DNA of 58,716 nt. Origin: UBA7702 sp051866595. GTDB lineage: Bacteria > Bacillota > Dehalobacteriia > UBA7702. A program made the position numbers and the translations under genes. The stretch's first letter is position 1; every line of letters begins with the position of its first letter. The stretch is from positions 1 through 58,716 of the forward strand of contig JBJDXI010000054.1 of NCBI GenBank assembly GCA_051866595.1, written 5' to 3'. The notes below the pieces were generated by a model, which did not search any database, was not told the origin of the DNA, and saw only the letters and a list, made by a program, of their open reading frames with translations. Below, piece after piece: positions 1 to 7,709 of the stretch.

Positions 1-309
1 GACCTGAGCGATGCCTTTGGAGGCTTCCGCCGCGACAAAATCAAAATGAGGTGTCGCGCCGCGGATTACGGCACCGAGACAGATCACGGCATCGTAGTCA
101 TCTTTTTCCGCCAAAGCTTTGGCAACAACGGGAATTTCAAAAGCGCCGGGAACACGGTAAAGGTCAATATCATCTCCATCCACACCGTGGCGAAGCAAAG
201 CGTCTTCCGCCCCTTCAATCAGTTTTGAGGTAATAAACTCATTAAAACGTGCCGCGACGATGGCGATTTTCAAATTTTTTCCGATTAAATTCGCTTCAAT
301 TGTTTTCAT
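1..309 (-). CDS. ribH: 6,7-dimethyl-8-ribityllumazine synthase (3' end outside window)
   Basis: Condenses 5-amino-6-ribitylaminouracil with 3,4-dihydroxy-2-butanone 4-phosphate to lumazine, the penultimate step of riboflavin synthesis, usually as a cytoplasmic 60-mer. I translated 103 codons from ATG at 309, which starts MKTIEANLIGKNLKIAIVAA. They contain the family's RFN near residue 21, the VPGAFEIP block and the GAVIRGATPHFD block that holds the active-site histidine. The frame is open to the window edge; the family is about 155 residues, so roughly one third is missing. The start lies 14 nt inside the end of ribBA and is preceded by GGAGAAAG, so translational coupling is likely. It is the last gene seen of the FMN-riboswitch-controlled ribD-ribE-ribBA-ribH operon. 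Confidence 0.95.
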   Translation of the reverse strand, partial: MKTIEANLIGKNLKIAIVAARFNEFITSKLIEGAEDALLRHGVDGDDIDLYRVPGAFEIPVVAKALAEKDDYDAVICLGAVIRGATPHFDFVAAEASKGIAQV

Positions 310-1522
310 AATCTTTCTCCTTTTCATTCATTGATAAAATATGTCCCATCTTTTCTTTTTTGGTTTCCATATAGAAAAGATTATCGCTGTTCGGTTCAAT
401 ATCCAAAGCCACCCGCTCGGTAATTTCAATGCCGTAATCCGAAAGATCATGAATCTTCTGGGGATTATTCGTCAGCAGGCGAAGCTTATGTACGCCGAGG
501 TCTGTGAGAATCTGGCTCCCGGCACTGTAATCCCTTAAATCAGGCGGAAAACCGAGTTCAATATTGGCTTCCACCGTATCGAGGCCCTGATCCTGAAGAG
601 CATAAGCTTTGATCTTATTGATCAGACCAATCCCCCGTCCTTCCTGCCGCAGATAAACGAGGACACCACGGCCCTCTTTGCCGATGGCTTTCATGGCGGC
701 GTCCAGCTGCTGACCGCAGTCACAGCGGCGGGAACCAAACACATCACCTGTGAGACATTCCGAATGGACACGACAGAGCACGGGATCACCGTTGTCAATG
801 TCGCCCAAGGCCAAAGCCACATGGTGTTCCTTATTGATACGGTTAATGTAACCGTAAATTTTAAAATGACCGTACCGGGTCGGCATATCCGCTTCGGTAA
901 TGCGGTCCATAAACCGGTCGTGTATCTTGCGGTAACGTTGTAAATCTTTAATGGAAATCATAGTCATGCCGTTTCTTTCCGCGAAGTCCATCATTTCCGT
1001 TTTCCGCATCATGGTACCGTCTTCCCGCATCACTTCACAGCAAAGGCCGATCTGAGTGAGTCCCGCCAGACGAAGAAGATCCACCGTCGCTTCGGTATGG
1101 CCGTTGCGCTCCAGAACGCCGCCGGGCTTTGCTTCCAAGGGAAACATATGCCCCGGCCGCCGGAAATCACTGGGCCGCGCCGTATCTTTCGCCGCTTCCA
1201 TCGCCGTCACCGAGCGCTCCGCGGCGGAAATTCCCGTCGTGGTGCGAACATGATCGATCGATTCGGTAAACGCCGTTTCATGATTATCGGTATTGTGCTC
1301 CACCATGGGCCGCAATCCGAGACGGCGGATATGCTCACTGCTCATTGGCATACAAATCAACCCTTTGGCCTCCGATGCCATGCGGTTGACATTTTCTGTT
1401 GTCGCAAATTCCGCCGCGCAGATCATATCCCCTTCATTTTCCCTGTCGGGATCATCGGTTACAAGAATGATCTTACCGGCCTTTAAATCCGCAATGGCCT
1501 TTTCGATACTTTGAAAACTCAT
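296..1522 (-). CDS. ribBA: Bifunctional 3,4-dihydroxy-2-butanone 4-phosphate synthase / GTP cyclohydrolase II
   Basis: Supplies both riboflavin precursors: the N-terminal half turns ribulose 5-phosphate into dihydroxybutanone phosphate, the C-terminal half opens the GTP ring. Residues 1-200 carry DDPDRENEGD (about 23-32), the acidic metal site; the usual DDEDRENEGD has E where this protein has P. HTEATVDL follows near 141. From about 205 the cyclohydrolase II domain shows the zinc ligands in ECLTGDVFGSRRCDCG and the RQEGRGIGL loop. The length of 408 aa is normal for a RibBA fusion. The ATG is preceded by AGGAGGTAGC. The stop overlaps the ribH start by 14 nt. Regulation should be by the FMN riboswitch upstream of ribD. 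Confidence 0.97.
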   Translation of the reverse strand: MSFQSIEKAIADLKAGKIILVTDDPDRENEGDMICAAEFATTENVNRMASEAKGLICMPMSSEHIRRLGLRPMVEHNTDNHETAFTESIDHVRTTTGISAAERSVTAMEAAKDTARPSDFRRPGHMFPLEAKPGGVLERNGHTEATVDLLRLAGLTQIGLCCEVMREDGTMMRKTEMMDFAERNGMTMISIKDLQRYRKIHDRFMDRITEADMPTRYGHFKIYGYINRINKEHHVALALGDIDNGDPVLCRVHSECLTGDVFGSRRCDCGQQLDAAMKAIGKEGRGVLVYLRQEGRGIGLINKIKAYALQDQGLDTVEANIELGFPPDLRDYSAGSQILTDLGVHKLRLLTNNPQKIHDLSDYGIEITERVALDIEPNSDNLFYMETKKEKMGHILSMNEKEKDYENN

Positions 1523-1541
1523 GCTACCTCCTCCTATTGTG

Positions 1542-2189
1542 TTACATAAAACCTTTTTCGGCGAGAAAATCCATTGTAATGGTATCTGATGAATTGTCCG
1601 CCGATTCTGTCACGTATTTTTTGACATATTTTCCGATGACATCCGTTTCAATATTGATGGGATCACCGATTCCTTTTTCCCGCATATTGGTGACAGTTCT
1701 CGTATGGGGAATGAGGGATACGGAAAAAGCGGTATCTGTCACCTCAACAACGGTGAGACTGATGCCGTCCAGCGCAACGGAGCCTTTAGGTACGATACCG
1801 TCCAGGAGCTCTTTGGACGCTGCGATGGTAAAAATCACGGCAATCTCGTTTTCCTGAATTTTCAGTATCATCCCGGTACCGTCAATATGGCCACTGACAA
1901 TATGGCCGCCGAATCGTCCATTTGCCGCCATTGCCCGCTCCAGATTCACCACGGAACCGTTTTTCAGCTGTCTCAGCGACGTTTTATCCATTGTTTCGGG
2001 CATCACGTCAACAGTAAATTCCGATCCGGAAAAAAACGTCACCGTCAGACAGATACCGTTTACGGCAATACTGTCGCCAATGTGAATATCTTCCATGATC
2101 CGCTGACAGGAAACGGTCAGCGACGCACTAAGCGAATGGCGTCGGATGGATTCAATCCTTCCTGTTTCCTCAATAATTCCTGTAAACAT
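1542..2189 (-). CDS. ribE: Riboflavin synthase, alpha subunit
   Basis: Dismutates two lumazine molecules to riboflavin plus the ribitylamino-uracil substrate. The protein (215 aa) begins MFTGIIEETG, the invariant start of the family. It has two lumazine-binding repeats, marked by SIAVNGICLTV near residue 40 and SVALDGISLTVVEV near 137, each followed by a conserved D/PET or PHT turn. The start is fixed by this N-terminus and by GGAGTGG six bases upstream. That start lies inside the 3' end of ribD, giving a 73-nt overlap, long for tandem genes. The gap to ribBA is about 20 nt, so the genes are one transcript. Confidence 0.96.
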   Translation of the reverse strand: MFTGIIEETGRIESIRRHSLSASLTVSCQRIMEDIHIGDSIAVNGICLTVTFFSGSEFTVDVMPETMDKTSLRQLKNGSVVNLERAMAANGRFGGHIVSGHIDGTGMILKIQENEIAVIFTIAASKELLDGIVPKGSVALDGISLTVVEVTDTAFSVSLIPHTRTVTNMREKGIGDPINIETDVIGKYVKKYVTESADNSSDTITMDFLAEKGFM

Positions 2190-3295
2190 AATTCCACTCC
2201 GTTTTTATTCTTATACAAAATATGAATATCCTCCCCACTTTTTTCACATTGGGAAACGCTGTTCAATGAAATCATCGTTCCGGTCTCTCCGTGAAATAGG
2301 GGAATCCCTTTGTCTCCCATAAATTTCGGCGCGATAAAACAATGATATTCATCCCAAAGATCCTGTTTGATGAAGCGCGATAATGTATCGGCGCCGCCTT
2401 CCACCAGAACACCGCAGATACCGCGTTCCAGCAAATCCACGGAAAGCCGCAAAAGGTCAATCCCGTCTTTCCCGCCGGGGAGAGCCGCAATACTGCCACC
2501 CTTATCTTCAATTTTCTTCCGCAGCGCCGAAGACACATCATCAGAAGTGTAAATCAAAATCGGTTCTTTTCCACCGTTCAACAGTTTTCCTGTAACGGGC
2601 AGTCGCAAATGAGGGTCAATCACGATTCTTACCGGGCGGTCATCCGGATGGGGAATATCATAACGAATATTGAGCCGCGGATCATCCTTTTCCACCGTCC
2701 GCCGGCCCACAAGAACCGCGCCGTAATCACGGCGCAAAAGATGCCCGCGTTTTCTCGATTCCTCACAGGTAATGGAAACCGGCGTGCCATCCTCAGGGCC
2801 GATTCTGCCATCCAATGTTTGGGCGGATTTCAGAGCGATAAAAGCGCGTTTCTTTACCTGGTTGGTGAGAAAAACCCGGTTCTGATGGATTGCTTCTTCC
2901 CGCAAAAGCCCGGTATGAACCTTAATCCCGGCTTCTTTCAATATTTCAATTCCTTTCCCGTTTACGAGAGGATTGGAGTCTTCCAAAGCAATGAACACCT
3001 CTTTAATGCCGGCTCTCACCAGCGCTTTGGCGCAGGGAGGCGTTTTTCCGTAATGAGAGCAGGGCTCCAACGTTACGTACATCGTCGCGCCCATGGCGTG
3101 CTGCAAAGCGTTGGAAAGAGCGTTCACTTCGGCATGGGGGGTACCCGCTTTTTTATGATACCCTTCTCCCACGATTTTACCGTCTTTGACAATTACCGCG
3201 CCGACCAGGGGATTCGGTTCGGTAAAACCCCGGGCTTTTTCCGCCAGTTCCAATGCCCTCCGCATATAAGCAACCTGTTCCGACGTAAATTCCAT
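2117..3295 (-). CDS. ribD: Bifunctional pyrimidine deaminase / 5-amino-6-(5-phosphoribosylamino)uracil reductase
   Basis: Catalyses the second and third steps of riboflavin synthesis. The N-terminal deaminase (about 1-145) has HAEVNAL and TLEPCSHYGKTPPC, the zinc-binding His/Cys/Cys set; the C-terminal reductase (about 146-360) has KSAQTLDGRIG and LVEGGADT. I use ATG 3295 (MEFTSEQVAYM): GGAGGGG lies just upstream, whereas a longer frame from 3325 would run into the regulatory terminator. The protein is then 392 aa. The reductase fold seems complete at about SGEDIHILY; the last two dozen residues are encoded in the overlap with ribE and are probably a dispensable tail. First gene of the operon. 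Confidence 0.95.
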   Translation of the reverse strand: MEFTSEQVAYMRRALELAEKARGFTEPNPLVGAVIVKDGKIVGEGYHKKAGTPHAEVNALSNALQHAMGATMYVTLEPCSHYGKTPPCAKALVRAGIKEVFIALEDSNPLVNGKGIEILKEAGIKVHTGLLREEAIHQNRVFLTNQVKKRAFIALKSAQTLDGRIGPEDGTPVSITCEESRKRGHLLRRDYGAVLVGRRTVEKDDPRLNIRYDIPHPDDRPVRIVIDPHLRLPVTGKLLNGGKEPILIYTSDDVSSALRKKIEDKGGSIAALPGGKDGIDLLRLSVDLLERGICGVLVEGGADTLSRFIKQDLWDEYHCFIAPKFMGDKGIPLFHGETGTMISLNSVSQCEKSGEDIHILYKNKNGVELCLQELLRKQEGLNPSDAIRLVRR

Positions 3296-3312
3296 ATCCC
3301 CTCCATAAAAAA

Positions 3313-3337
3313 ATCCCCATATCAAAGATACGGGGAT
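3313..3337 (-). terminator. Riboswitch expression-platform terminator
   Basis: Read on the minus strand, ATCCCCGTATC and GATATGGGGAT form an 11-bp stem with one G-U pair and a 3-nt loop, followed by seven T residues (3307-3312 and the base before). The T run passes directly into TATGGAGGGGATATGG, the ribD ribosome-binding site and start. This is the classical position for an FMN-riboswitch attenuator: bound FMN should let the hairpin form and stop transcription before ribD. Confidence 0.9.
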
Positions 3338-3352
3338 ATATTTTCATACAGA

Positions 3353-3462
3353 TTCTTCTCTCGTCCAGACTTTACTGTCGGCTTCGGAATCACACCGAAT
3401 CAGCCACCAGGGCTCGCGGGCTATACCGCCGGTACGGAATTTCACCGTCCCCGAAGATCTTC
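3353..3462 (-). promoter_or_regulatory. FMN riboswitch (RFN element)
   Basis: The minus strand contains the conserved RFN sequence: GATCTTCGGGGACGGTGAAA, then TTCCGTACCGGCGGTATAG, AGCCCGCGAGC, GATTCGGTGTGATTCC, GAAGCCGACAGTAAAGTCTG and GACGAGAGAAGA. These match the junction segments of the six-stem FMN aptamer in order. It sits between a sigma-A-like promoter and an intrinsic terminator ahead of ribD, so it should repress the riboflavin operon when FMN is plentiful. The ligand assignment comes from the family; it was not tested here. Confidence 0.96.
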
Positions 3463-3475
3463 TATTGTCATTTAG

Positions 3476-3504
3476 AATATAGCATATTTATTTTTTCATG
3501 TCAA
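3476..3504 (-). promoter_or_regulatory. Sigma-A-type promoter of the rib operon
   Basis: Minus-strand TTGACA (3504-3499) and TATATT (3481-3476) are separated by exactly 17 nt. The predicted start is a few bases before the riboswitch. The -35 box lies inside the last codons of rpe, so the rib operon is transcribed separately although rpe is directly upstream. Confidence 0.8.
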
Positions 3505-4156
3505 TATCGAGAGAAGTATAATACCGTACTTCTTCCGAAATGTTTTCCGCGCCGAATACCGCCGTACCGGCAACCAAAACTTCCACACCATGCTGAACAG
3601 CCTGAATAGCGGTATTACGATTGATTCCGCCGTCGATCTCAATGAGATAACGATGTCCGTTTTCTTCTTTTTCCTTTTTCAGCCAGTCAGCTTTTTCCAG
3701 CATATCCGTCATAAAGGACTGCCCACCAAAACCGGGTTCCACGCTCATAACAAGAACAAGATCCAATTGAGAAAGATACGGCCGCAGCAGCTCGACATCG
3801 GTTTTCGGCTTTACGGAAATACCGCATTTCATTCCGGCCTTTTTAATTCGCTCCATCAAAAGATGGGGATCATCCACAGCTTCCAGATGGAACGTAAAGT
3901 AATCCGCGCCGGCCTTGGCGAAAGGTTCCACATACGTTTCGGGATGCTCCACCATAAAGTGGGCGTCAAAAACCATACGGCTCAACGGACGCAGGCATTT
4001 TACAACGCCGGATCCAAAAGTTAAATTCGGAACAAAATGAAAATCCATAATATCCAAATGCAGCCACTGAGCCCCGGCTTCCTCCACCTGAGCCACTTGT
4101 CGGTCAAGGCAGCTGAAATCCGCAGCCAACAAGGAAGGAGATAAAATTACAGCCAT
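3488..4156 (-). CDS. rpe: Ribulose-phosphate 3-epimerase
   Basis: Interconverts ribulose 5-phosphate and xylulose 5-phosphate in the pentose phosphate pathway, supplying also the ribulose 5-phosphate used by the adjacent ribBA product. The 222-aa TIM barrel starts ILSPSLLAADFSCL. The metal-binding His and Asp of HLDIMD, the His of FDAHFMVEHPE, the SVEPGFGGQSF loop and the catalytic Asp in EIDGGI are all present. Odd point: the near-invariant MDGHFVPN reads MDFHFVPN (Gly to Phe beside the active site). The start overlaps the rsgA stop by one base (TGATG), and AAAGGAAATACTG precedes it. Order prpC-prkC-rsgA-rpe is standard for Firmicutes. Confidence 0.95.
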   Translation of the reverse strand: MAVILSPSLLAADFSCLDRQVAQVEEAGAQWLHLDIMDFHFVPNLTFGSGVVKCLRPLSRMVFDAHFMVEHPETYVEPFAKAGADYFTFHLEAVDDPHLLMERIKKAGMKCGISVKPKTDVELLRPYLSQLDLVLVMSVEPGFGGQSFMTDMLEKADWLKKEKEENGHRYLIEIDGGINRNTAIQAVQHGVEVLVAGTAVFGAENISEEVRYYTSLDIDMKK

Positions 4157-5055
4157 CAGTATTTCCTTTCTCTCTCTTTCAACTCTTCCAAAAATACACA
4201 GTAACGTTCATATCGTCCGCGGTCGATCGAGCCATCGGCCACATCGTTTTTCACTTCACAGTCTCTTTCCTTAAAATGAAGACAGCCGGTAAAAGGACAG
4301 TATGCCGCGGCCTCTTCAAATTCCGGATAGAAACGTTCCAAATCCTCTTTTTGGATATTTTCCGGCAGATTCAGGGAAGAAAAACCGGGAGTATCCGCGA
4401 TATAGGTTTCCGGAGCGACGGAAAGCAGCTCCACTTTGCGGGTTGTATGCCGGCCCCGATCCGTCTTCTTGCTCAAACCACCGGTTTCCAGATCATAACC
4501 CAAATCAAGAGCATTGATAATGCTGCTTTTGCCCACACCAGAAGGTCCGGCCAATATGGATATTTTTCCCGCCAGCGCTTCTTTGATCGCGTCAATCCCC
4601 TGCTTCTGGCCGGCGGAAACACCCAGAACGGTAAATCCGGCGTCAATATAGGGTTTCATTACCGCCTCCGCGGTTTCATCATCCACCAGATCCCGCTTAT
4701 TAAAGCAGAGCACAGGCTTGATGTTCTGCGCCAGAACCTGAATAAGAATTCGGTCCAGAAGCAGATAATCCGGTTCCGGATTGGTAAAAGCGAACGTAAT
4801 CAATGCGGTTTCAACGTTAGCAACAGCAGGACGAACCAATCGGTTCGTCCTGTCCAGTACGTTTTCAATCACGCCTTTAGGATATTCCAGTTTCGTAAAT
4901 TCCACACGATCCCCGGGAAGAAAATCCTGTTTCTTTACGCGGAACCGTCCCCGCAGAAAACAGGTCCATAAAGTTCCCTCGGCGGCAACATAATAAAAGC
5001 CGTTATATCCTTTGATCAATAAACCTTCTGTTTTGTTGTCCTTCAAAGAACTCAT
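4156..5055 (-). CDS. rsgA: Small ribosomal subunit biogenesis GTPase RsgA
   Basis: Circularly permuted GTPase that checks late maturation of the 30S subunit. Residues 1-70 form the OB-fold. The G motifs come in permuted order: NKRD (G4, about 119), GPSGVGKSS (G1, about 169), DTPGF (G3, about 220). The C-terminal zinc site is CPFTGCLHFKERDC, corresponding to C-x(4-5)-C-x-H-x(5)-C. At 299 aa it has normal length. ATG 5055 overlaps the prkC stop by four bases (ATGA) and follows GGGGAAAAAGA. Its neighbour kinase is known in other Firmicutes to phosphorylate translation GTPases, including this one; that link is only inferred here. Confidence 0.96.
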   Translation of the reverse strand: MSSLKDNKTEGLLIKGYNGFYYVAAEGTLWTCFLRGRFRVKKQDFLPGDRVEFTKLEYPKGVIENVLDRTNRLVRPAVANVETALITFAFTNPEPDYLLLDRILIQVLAQNIKPVLCFNKRDLVDDETAEAVMKPYIDAGFTVLGVSAGQKQGIDAIKEALAGKISILAGPSGVGKSSIINALDLGYDLETGGLSKKTDRGRHTTRKVELLSVAPETYIADTPGFSSLNLPENIQKEDLERFYPEFEEAAAYCPFTGCLHFKERDCEVKNDVADGSIDRGRYERYCVFLEELKERERKY

Positions 5056-6884
5056 TCTTTTTCCCCTGCGTCAGCGGGATTATCCGGGGTTGTCGGTTCC
5101 GTAGGTGTAGTGCCGGGATCCGGATTGGACGGTTCAGGATTATCCGGTTTTTTCTCGGGACCTTTCGAAATCTTAATATTAATCACCGTATCCGGAGCCA
5201 CTTTTTCACCGGAACCGTAATTCTGATACATGACATAACCGGCGGCATAACTGTCGCTGTATTCATACGAAGTAATGCTGTATCTCAAATTCACCGCGGA
5301 AAGCTTGGCAATGGCGTCATCTTTGGTGAGACCGGTCACATTAGGCACGGTAACATCTTCTTCACCGGTGCTGACAACGATAATAACGGTTTCCCCTTTC
5401 GCCAGCTTCTGACCGCCGCTGGGAGATTGACGAATCACCTTTCCCTTTTCCACATCAGAGGAATTTTCTTCCTTCACTTCCACTTTGAACCCGGCATTTT
5501 CCAGCATAACGGTGGCGGCATCTTCCGTTTTGTCTTTCACATCGGGAACTTCCACCGCATCGGAACCGACAGAAACGGTAAGTTCAATAATTTTACCTTC
5601 CTTCACCTTGGTTCCGGCTTCAATGCTCTGATCAATGACATATCCGGGATCGTATTCGTCGCTTTCGGATTCGATAATTTTATATTTCAGATTCAACGCT
5701 TCCAATTCGGAAACCGCCTGATCCTGTTTCATTCCGACGACCTGAGGCACAACAACTTCTTCACCGGAAGTGATTTTATTGATCAGCGCAAAGCCGCCGG
5801 CAGCGAAAAGAACGATGGCCAACGCCACAATAACAATGGCGATCACCAGTTTTTTATTGCTCTTTTCCTTTTTCTTTTTGCGGCTGCTCCGCCCACGGTC
5901 GGAATCGGTATCCCTGTTCTGCCGGGAAGAATTCCGGTCTCTCCGTGAGGAGCGGCGTTCTTCATAATCATCGTAATTTTCCGAATCGTTGACAGCAGCA
6001 CGGGTTCTCGTTTTCTGCGGTTTTGAGCCCGATGTCATCTGGATGGGCGTCAGAATCACATCGTATTCATCCGCGGCAGTTTCGATATCCCCCATCATGA
6101 TCTGGGTATTGCGGTAGCGATCCGCAGGATCCACCGACATGGCTTTATCCACAATGCGGGCAACCTCATAGGGAATATCCTCATCAATTTCATCGATGGG
6201 AGTGTAATCACCTTCCACGTGCTGTAACGCGATGGTAATCGGGCTGTCTCCGGTGTAGGGAAGCTGGCAGGTCAGCATTTCATATAAAACGATACCCGTC
6301 GAGTAAATATCTACCCGGGCGTCACCGGAGCCTTTTTGAGCGATTTCCGGCGCGATATAATAAACCGATCCGAACACGCTGGTATCATAAGTAATCGTGG
6401 TGTCCGTGAGATTCATCGCCAGACCGAAATCCATGATTTTGACCTGACCTTCCGGCGTAATCATAATATTCTGCGGCTTAATATCACGATGGATAACACC
6501 GTAAGAATGAGCATGATTCAGACCGGCAAGAATCTGGTGGACATAATCGAGAGAACGGTCCAAAGAAAGAGGCCCCATCTTATTGATGATTTCTTTCAGC
6601 GTTTTCCCTTCCACATATTCCATAATCAAATAAGGTTCGCCTTCATCACTGCATCCGACGTCATAGACGCTGACGATGTTCGGATGAGACAGCGCCGCGA
6701 TGGCCTGCGCTTCTTTACGAAAACGCATAACAAACTTCTGATTTGATGTAAACTGCTCCTGAAGGATTTTGACAGTTACTTCCCGATTTAAAACTGTGTC
6801 GATGGCCTTATAGACAACGGCGGTGCCGCCGCTGCCGAGTTTCGCCACAATCTGATAACGATCCATAAAATTTCTACCGATCAT
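5052..6884 (-). CDS. prkC: Membrane Ser/Thr protein kinase with PASTA repeats (PrkC/PknB type)
   Basis: Receptor kinase for cell-wall fragments, controlling growth, division and, in spore formers, germination. Residues about 10-270 form the kinase: glycine loop LGSGGTAVVYKA, catalytic HRDIKPQN, DFGLA and APEIAQKGSG. A charged Arg/Ser/Lys linker (about 300-345) leads to one transmembrane helix, VIAIVIVALAIVLFAAGGF. Outside are three PASTA units (each starting VxVPxVxGxTxDxA, about 375-575) and a Pro/Thr-rich tail. The size of 610 aa is typical. ATG 6884 follows GGGGTGAAATA. It lies 13 nt after prpC, so kinase and phosphatase are co-expressed. Confidence 0.95.
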   Translation of the reverse strand: MIGRNFMDRYQIVAKLGSGGTAVVYKAIDTVLNREVTVKILQEQFTSNQKFVMRFRKEAQAIAALSHPNIVSVYDVGCSDEGEPYLIMEYVEGKTLKEIINKMGPLSLDRSLDYVHQILAGLNHAHSYGVIHRDIKPQNIMITPEGQVKIMDFGLAMNLTDTTITYDTSVFGSVYYIAPEIAQKGSGDARVDIYSTGIVLYEMLTCQLPYTGDSPITIALQHVEGDYTPIDEIDEDIPYEVARIVDKAMSVDPADRYRNTQIMMGDIETAADEYDVILTPIQMTSGSKPQKTRTRAAVNDSENYDDYEERRSSRRDRNSSRQNRDTDSDRGRSSRKKKKEKSNKKLVIAIVIVALAIVLFAAGGFALINKITSGEEVVVPQVVGMKQDQAVSELEALNLKYKIIESESDEYDPGYVIDQSIEAGTKVKEGKIIELTVSVGSDAVEVPDVKDKTEDAATVMLENAGFKVEVKEENSSDVEKGKVIRQSPSGGQKLAKGETVIIVVSTGEEDVTVPNVTGLTKDDAIAKLSAVNLRYSITSYEYSDSYAAGYVMYQNYGSGEKVAPDTVINIKISKGPEKKPDNPEPSNPDPGTTPTEPTTPDNPADAGEKE

Positions 6885-6897
6885 TATTTCACCCCAA

Positions 6898-7614
6898 TTA
6901 CAATTTTTTCGCGAGGATGGCGGTCAGATTATCTCTTCCCTTTCGATCCAATACTTTCTTTACCAGCAAATTCAATGATTGTTCCAAATGATTACTGTTT
7001 TTGATGATACCGGCAATTTTCTTATCATCCAAATACCCGGAAATGCCGTCCGTACATAATAGATACAGATCGTCTTTCCTGGCCTCGCCGGTATAAAAAT
7101 CGATTTCAGAGAGGGGATTTCGCCCCAGAACTCTCGTCAGCATATTTTTTCCGGGATGATGCTGCGCGTCTTTCTTGGTGATCTGCCCGCTTTTCAACAA
7201 CTCGCCCACGAGATTATGATCGTTGGTCAGACGAGTCAGTTTTCCGCCGCGGCAGAGATACGCGCGGCTGTCGCCGACATGGCCGATATAGTAACGATCC
7301 TCATGAAAACAGAGAACTGTCAAAGTCGTTCCCATTTCCTTGTAATTCTCGTTACGTTTTGCCGCCGAGATAATTTCCTGATTACACATCATAAAAAGGT
7401 CTTTCAGATCCTGCTGATAAGTTTCTTCGGTTATACCCATATAATGCGTCTGGAAAATTTTAACGGCAATGGCACTGGCCACACGTCCGCCGGAATAACC
7501 ACCCATGCCGTCGGCCATCACCATCAGTTCTTTTCTTTCATCATAATAACAGGAATCATCATTATAATTCCTGTCATTACCAATATCTGTGATGGAGCGA
7601 ATCAGCATAGTCAT
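6898..7614 (-). CDS. prpC: PP2C-family Ser/Thr phosphatase (PrpC/Stp)
   Basis: Removes phosphates placed by the neighbouring PASTA kinase. The metal-binding motifs are present in order: RNYNDDS (about 15), ADGMGGYSGG (about 34), GHVGDSRAYL (about 110), CTDGISGYL (about 191) and GRDNLTAI (about 228). The usual acidic residue after the GMGG loop (G-D/E-xAS) is arginine here (GGRVAS). At 238 aa it is normal. The start is uncertain: ATG 7614 or ATG 7608; the only Shine-Dalgarno-like run is GGGAAAG, about eleven bases before the first, so I keep 7614. A promoter candidate lies just upstream. Confidence 0.94.
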   Translation of the reverse strand: MTMLIRSITDIGNDRNYNDDSCYYDERKELMVMADGMGGYSGGRVASAIAVKIFQTHYMGITEETYQQDLKDLFMMCNQEIISAAKRNENYKEMGTTLTVLCFHEDRYYIGHVGDSRAYLCRGGKLTRLTNDHNLVGELLKSGQITKKDAQHHPGKNMLTRVLGRNPLSEIDFYTGEARKDDLYLLCTDGISGYLDDKKIAGIIKNSNHLEQSLNLLVKKVLDRKGRDNLTAILAKKL

Positions 7615-7650
7615 TTCAATACAAACTTTCCCAAAATAATTATCACTACC

Positions 7651-7679
7651 AAGATAGCACTATTTTATCATTTTTTCAA
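7651..7679 (-). promoter_or_regulatory. Candidate promoter for prpC-prkC-rsgA-rpe
   Basis: In the 95-nt gap between rlmN and prpC the minus strand carries TTGAAA (7679-7674), 17 nt, then TATCTT (7656-7651). The -10 is a 4/6 match, so this is a moderate candidate. The gap itself is AT-rich and holds no terminator I could see, so read-through from rlmN is also likely. Confidence 0.5.
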
Positions 7680-7709
7680 GTAGATTTCGTGCGCATTTGG
7701 AAAAATTAA

